Assembly: GCF_005239225.2 (NCBI RefSeq)
Contig: NC_133302.1
Coordinates: 5,332,001 to 5,396,000, forward strand
Length of the DNA: 64,000 nt
Source of the DNA: Populus alba
Taxonomy: Eukaryota > Streptophyta > Magnoliopsida > Malpighiales > Salicaceae
Reading direction: 5' to 3'
In this document: piece after piece, positions 59,487-64,000 of the stretch
Layout of the letters: every line of letters starts with the position of its first letter
How positions within the stretch are numbered: position 1 is the first letter of the stretch
Program-made: the position numbers and the translations under genes
Notes under the pieces: model-generated
Told to the model about the DNA's origin: nothing
The model's input: only the letters and a program-made list of their open reading frames with translations
Database searches by the model: none

Positions 59487-60065
59487 CACCAATTACGTCA
59501 AGATATCTCAAATTCATGCTTAACTTCAAGTCAAAGCCTTTAAGTCTTTGACTATGCAAAACTTTGTCCAAGCTCAAATAATTTTTTTTTTGTTTTAGTT
59601 TTCTTTTCTTTTTTATAATATTGGGGTTACGTATCCCATTATTGATTGCAAATTAACACACGAATTACACGTAATCTATGAGTTCTTGTACGTGGTCAAT
59701 TTGACTTGGTTTATTCTCACTCAATTTTTTTTAAAAGTAGAATTGGGGAATGGTTTGGCTCCAATTTTTATTTTTTTTTATTGTTTGACATTATTTATAT
59801 AATATCATCTTTGAAAGTTTTATATTTAAATAATTTATTATTAAATAAGCCTTAAATATTATAATTCCATACTTTCCATCATTTTTATCTTCATATTCAT
59901 CATCTTAATTTTTACAAACAACCTCTAAAATTTTATTTCTGGTACAACTTATTAATAGACCCATAAAAAAAACTTATTTAATTTAAAAATATTCATAATT
60001 TTCAAGTTAAAAAATAATATAAATTATATATTCAAATTTTATTGGTTTTTTTAATATAGTTTAGA
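58895..60065. other. 3' flank of copy 5
   Basis: Counterpart of 3047-4242, with a shorter (AT)n tract at about 59435-59475. No gene. Confidence 0.6.
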
Positions 60066-60565
60066 AGTTTGTTGATTAAGAGCTTATAAATTAAAAACTT
60101 ATCATTCTATTTTATTTTGATAAAAAATAAATATAAGGTAATGATAAACTCAAGCAAATTTTATTTGAAAAAATATATTAAAAGATAATATAAATTTTAT
60201 TACATGCTCTCACCTAACAAGGATTAAGATAGTTTTTTTTTACTCGAAGCATCATAATTCATTTCCAATGTCTCAGCTTATTGCCAACTTTAAAAAGACA
60301 ATGATCGTTTGAGGTTTTTCTTGAACCTCGTCAACAGTCCAAACAAAATTAATATAATACAAAACAAGAATCCAAAATACTGTTCACTCTATAAGATAAA
60401 TCAAATTGGAGGAGTCTTGCAAGATCAAAGAAGCTTGCATCTGTCCAGACTTAATTAGGTAGGAGTCAGATAACACGACAATCAAAGGGAACAAAGTTTT
60501 CTGTTGATTCTTCATTTGAAATTTCGGGTCCAGGAAATTGAAAAATCGATTCTAGAAATATTTGT
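60066..60565. repeat. Array block R, copy g
   Basis: Counterpart of 4243-4735. Confidence 0.75.
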
Positions 60566-60595
60566 ATGTGACGAGATAACGAGACTGCAGCAACC

Positions 60596-61405
60596 ATTAG
60601 ATCCCGTTTGTTTACTAGAAAATAGTTTTATTTGGAAAATGAATTCTGGAAAAGTATTTTCTGATGTTTGATAGTATAATAAAAAATAAGTTGGAAAATA
60701 TTTTTCAATTTTTGATTATATCATAAAAAATAAGCTGAAAAATAACTCATTAATGTTTTATTTTTTTCAAATTTATTAAAATAACAAGGAATAAATCTTA
60801 TAAATTAAAAAGTTGAATGAGAATAAAATTGAAAAAAATATAATTTTATAAATTATCTCAAATAAAATAAATAATAATCCAAATAATAGAGATCAAATCT
60901 AAAAAATAAAAAAATTGGAAGATGAAGAAATTAAAATAATAATAATTAACATTTCATAAATTATTTCAAATAAAATAAGTAACAATTAAAAGAATGAAGA
61001 CCGAATTTGATAAATAAAAAAATTTAATTAAAAAATGATAAGGAAAAATCAAATAGCAATTATAAAAATAAGGACCAAAGTTAATATAAAAATAAAATTC
61101 TACGGGATGAAATTGAAAAATAAATATTCAAAACAATATATATATATATATATAGCAACCAGAAGTTTGATGACCAAATTTGATATAATCAGTAAATAAT
61201 ATGACGTTTCTAATTAAATTTTTCATAACTTTTGGAAAGTGTTTTTCCCCCAAAATAAAAGGAAAATATTTTATTAAAAATCAAGTTAAATTTTTCTTTA
61301 ACTGAAAGTATTTTCTGTTAATCAAAAATTATTTTTTATTAATTAATTTTTCTAATAATAAATAAAGACAGGAAAGAAATCATTTTCTGAAAAGAAACTC
61401 AACCT
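60596..61405. repeat. AT-rich interspersed element, right copy
   Basis: Counterpart of 4770-5575, with several homopolymer and AT-tract length differences. Confidence 0.45.
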
Positions 61406-61543
61406 TAAAATGGAATTAAATGGTGGGCCATCTCCGACATGAATTGGGTATATGGGCAGCCCATAAATGATGCGTTATTTGGTCTGAGGACTATGTGACG
61501 AGATGGTAGTAATGACTCCTTCAACGTTGATTAAAATTTAATG

Positions 61544-61702
61544 TATAAAAGTAAGCTCTTGTTTGCTTTTCAAGGTCTTTGTCTATAATTTAGACTCTCT
61601 CCGTTCAAACTTCAAACCGCGGCCACAAGTCTTGCCACACACCTAAATCAAGAAATCACGCCTTAAAACGTATTTCATGCGTCCGTGCATGTATAAGTAT
61701 AG
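61544..61702 (+). promoter_or_regulatory. Promoter of peptide gene copy 6
   Basis: TATAAAAG at 61544-61551 and TGTATAAGTATAG at 61690-61702, with the ATG at 61872. Confidence 0.5.
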
Positions 61703-61871
61703 ATACCATCTTCCTCCCCCATCTTCCATATACCAAAACCTAGCTAACCTTCTTCGTCTCCAAGACCACCACCACCACCACCATCCATTTTGCTAGCCAG
61801 CTAGCTCTTTGCGGATACCAGATATTGTTGCCTACTTAAGATCCCCAATATTCCTCAGCTTTCTCTTTCAA

Positions 61872-62225
61872 ATGGGTTCTCAGAGAAGAAACCAGTGCTT
61901 AACAATGATAATCTCTGTTGCCATTGTTTTTGGACCCTGTTCTCACCAAATATTGGCAGCTAGGCCATTAGAAGGAGAGCAATGGTTAAAGCAAGATCTT
62001 GGGAATATTCAGTCTCTTGAAAGGGGTCCGGTTCCACCATCTGGCGGATCTCCATGCACTCATACTCCTGGCCGTGGTAGTGGTGGCCATTGCCCCTTGG
62101 GTGAAATGAACTTCGCTGGCCATACTGTTGCTCAGGCACCACCTGCTTTTCCTGATGCCATCGTAAACTTAGCTGCAGCTTCAGCCACTAATAATGAGAT
62201 CCAAAAACAAGATTCAAGCTCATGA
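61872..62225 (+). CDS. Secreted peptide precursor, PIP/PIPL-like (tentative), copy 6, long form
   Basis: 117 aa, duplicate of copy 2: ERGPVPPSGGSPC core, THTPGRGSGGHC, long tail NNEIQKQDSSS. Differs from copy 2 by Ala for Val in the AASATNN segment. The 5' leader has fewer CAC triplets. Confidence 0.78.
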   Translation: MGSQRRNQCLTMIISVAIVFGPCSHQILAARPLEGEQWLKQDLGNIQSLERGPVPPSGGSPCTHTPGRGSGGHCPLGEMNFAGHTVAQAPPAFPDAIVNLAAASATNNEIQKQDSSS

Positions 62226-62544
62226 ATATCTTAGGGAGTTGAATTATACGAGTAGGGCTTCTCGAGGAAGGTGAGGATGGTTGAAATAAAAGAAGGATGG
62301 AGACGGTACTGAACTTTAATTTCATACTTGAATTTTTTTTCTCTTGTTATGGTGAAACCACTGGGAAAAAATAAATAGAAGTATGGTTGTGAAACAAATG
62401 ATATAGTTGATTTTTATTCAATTTATTTCAATGAATCAAATTTTTTTTTCAGTTAATTTTATGTTTTCTTGTTTGTAATTCTTTAGAGAGTTATAAAAGG
62501 AAAACAAAGAAGATGGAAGAAATATTATATAATAGTATATTCGC

Positions 62545-64000
62545 TCACGCTCCGCAGCAGGTTGAATTATTCTTTTTCTAAACTTCAAAAAAAATGTTAA
62601 GAGTTTAGAGATTTTTTTTAGAACATCATTAAATCCAATAAAACAATTCGATATTCTTGAAACTTGTCAACTCAACTTTTTTTCTAACTCAAGTTTTGAA
62701 TTAAACCGCATGGAAGTTTATCCAAAGTGAATTATTCATTTTAATGGATCCAAAAATAAATTGAATGACCGGTAAAAATATGGTATAGCTTTTAAAAAAA
62801 AAACTTTTAAAACAATAATTTGTTTTTATATTGAGGCGATGCCAAATTAGATCAACCTTAGACATCCTGCGACCTGACTTATGAACTTCACTATATTTAA
62901 TAACTTTGTTGTTTTTATAAATTATTCTTGTTTAATTTTATGATAACATTAGATGCTTTCAAAATTAAGCATCAACCTGAAAAAAAAAATATATTTATTT
63001 AAGATCGTGATAACTCCATAAAAAAAGTTTAAAAAATAAACCTTGAATTTCATTTTTCAACCAATCCAATATTGAATAAGAGTGAAATAAAAAAAAATAG
63101 AAAAATTAAAGGACTAGAAACTTAAAAAAAAAAAAAAAACATATTAGGTTTGATGGGTAAACCCACTAAACCCGTGAATGAGATAACCCGAGTAAACACG
63201 TCAAACCCGCAAACCGAGTAATAGACTCGTTTAGAATTAATAGCTTATTTTTTTTTAACCTATTTTTTATTTAATTGTATGATAACAAAAATAGACGATC
63301 ATAAAACCGAGCATCAAACCAGTATTGAGACTTAAAAAAAAAAAACTATAATAACCTTATAGAAAGAAAAAGAAAACAAGTTATGAAACTTAATTTTCAA
63401 TCAGTCCCATATCAAAAGATGAAATAGAAAAAAAAATTATATATATAAAAAGTTAAACTCATCATACCGTCAACATGTCCATGTACTTTCTAAAATTTAA
63501 TAACATGTTTTTTTAAGACTGTTATTTAACTATATGATAAAAAGAAAAATAGATAATCACATAATCAAATTTAATTAGAAAAAAAAAATACCAAGCAAAA
63601 CCCACAAACCGGGGCAACTAGAATTATCTTGCCAAACTTACAAATTGGGTCATTGAATCCATAAAGTTTATTAACCTAGTTTTTTTTTAAAAAAATATTT
63701 TTTATTTAACTAAATTTTTTTAAAAATAGATCATATCGCAATAATAAAATATTTTTTTGATACCAACCCGATGCTAAGATATTTTTTATATTGCAATACC
63801 TATATAAAAAACAAATTAAAATAAATTATCAACTCTAAAACTCCATAAACTTATTATATAAGAATTAAATTTAAAAAATCAGTAATAAAAAAAATAAAAA
63901 TAAAAATATTGTGAATTACCATTGTAATTCACAATGTTAATGAGTGTGAGAAACATTGTTTTCCCAACATCTATTAGCATTATTTATATTTTATAATTTA
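62545..64000. repeat. Array block E, right copy, cut by window end
   Basis: Counterpart of 6712-8182. It ends at the window edge before the point where a copia insertion would show. Confidence 0.7.

Larger units (their letters stand above)
55432..64000 (+). repeat. Large direct duplication, right copy
   Basis: Matches 1-8182 in the same orientation and runs off the window. Offsets between matching landmarks vary from 55431 to about 55848 because of indels. The largest is a 422-bp segment at 57456-57877. Confidence 0.93.

Overview
The window is plant nuclear DNA from a woody eudicot, most likely a poplar or willow relative (Salicaceae). That placement is an inference from three things: very AT-rich intergenic DNA, a tRNA-derived SINE of a type I associate with poplar, and a recurring short AT-rich MITE-like repeat. 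It is a draft assembly: an exact 500-N scaffold gap lies at 47654-48153, and several coding stretches carry single-base indels, mostly in homopolymers.

Layout. (1) 1-218 is the 3' end of a plastid AIR carboxylase gene. (2) 2.2-23.9 kb is a tandem array of small secreted-peptide genes: intact copies at 2726, 6048 and 16403 and a broken copy at 22073. Once a 4.8-kb copia insertion (8812-13627) is removed, copies 2, 3 and 4 are spaced about 5.5-5.7 kb apart, so the amplified unit is about 5.6 kb. The unit includes an old CACTA-like relic and several copies of a roughly 450-bp block. (3) 23.9-37.1 kb is a transposon graveyard: a broken DUF4371/hAT-type transposase between 0.76-kb direct repeats, a 1002-bp element with 18-bp terminal inverted repeats and an 8-bp target duplication, a 122-bp foldback element, and a 4.1-kb non-coding LTR retrotransposon (32946-37086) with an internal array of 72-bp hairpin-bearing repeats. 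(4) 37.1-43.6 kb is AT-rich intergenic DNA with a decayed plant-mobile-domain fragment. (5) 44.0-47.6 kb holds the first two exons of a GRF-interacting factor (GIF1/ANGUSTIFOLIA3) gene, which runs into the N gap. (6) 49.7-55.7 kb is a complete 15-exon AIR carboxylase gene (de novo purine synthesis, plastid). (7) 55.4-64.0 kb is a near-identical copy of 1-8.2 kb, including the AIR carboxylase 3' end and two peptide genes.

The protein-coding genes do not form a pathway. AIR carboxylase is a housekeeping purine enzyme, GIF1 is a growth co-activator, and the amplified small genes look like precursors of secreted signalling peptides, tentatively PIP/PIPL-like. The main biology here is local amplification of that peptide gene, plus a large direct duplication that is either a real roughly 55-kb tandem duplication or two haplotypes placed in one scaffold.
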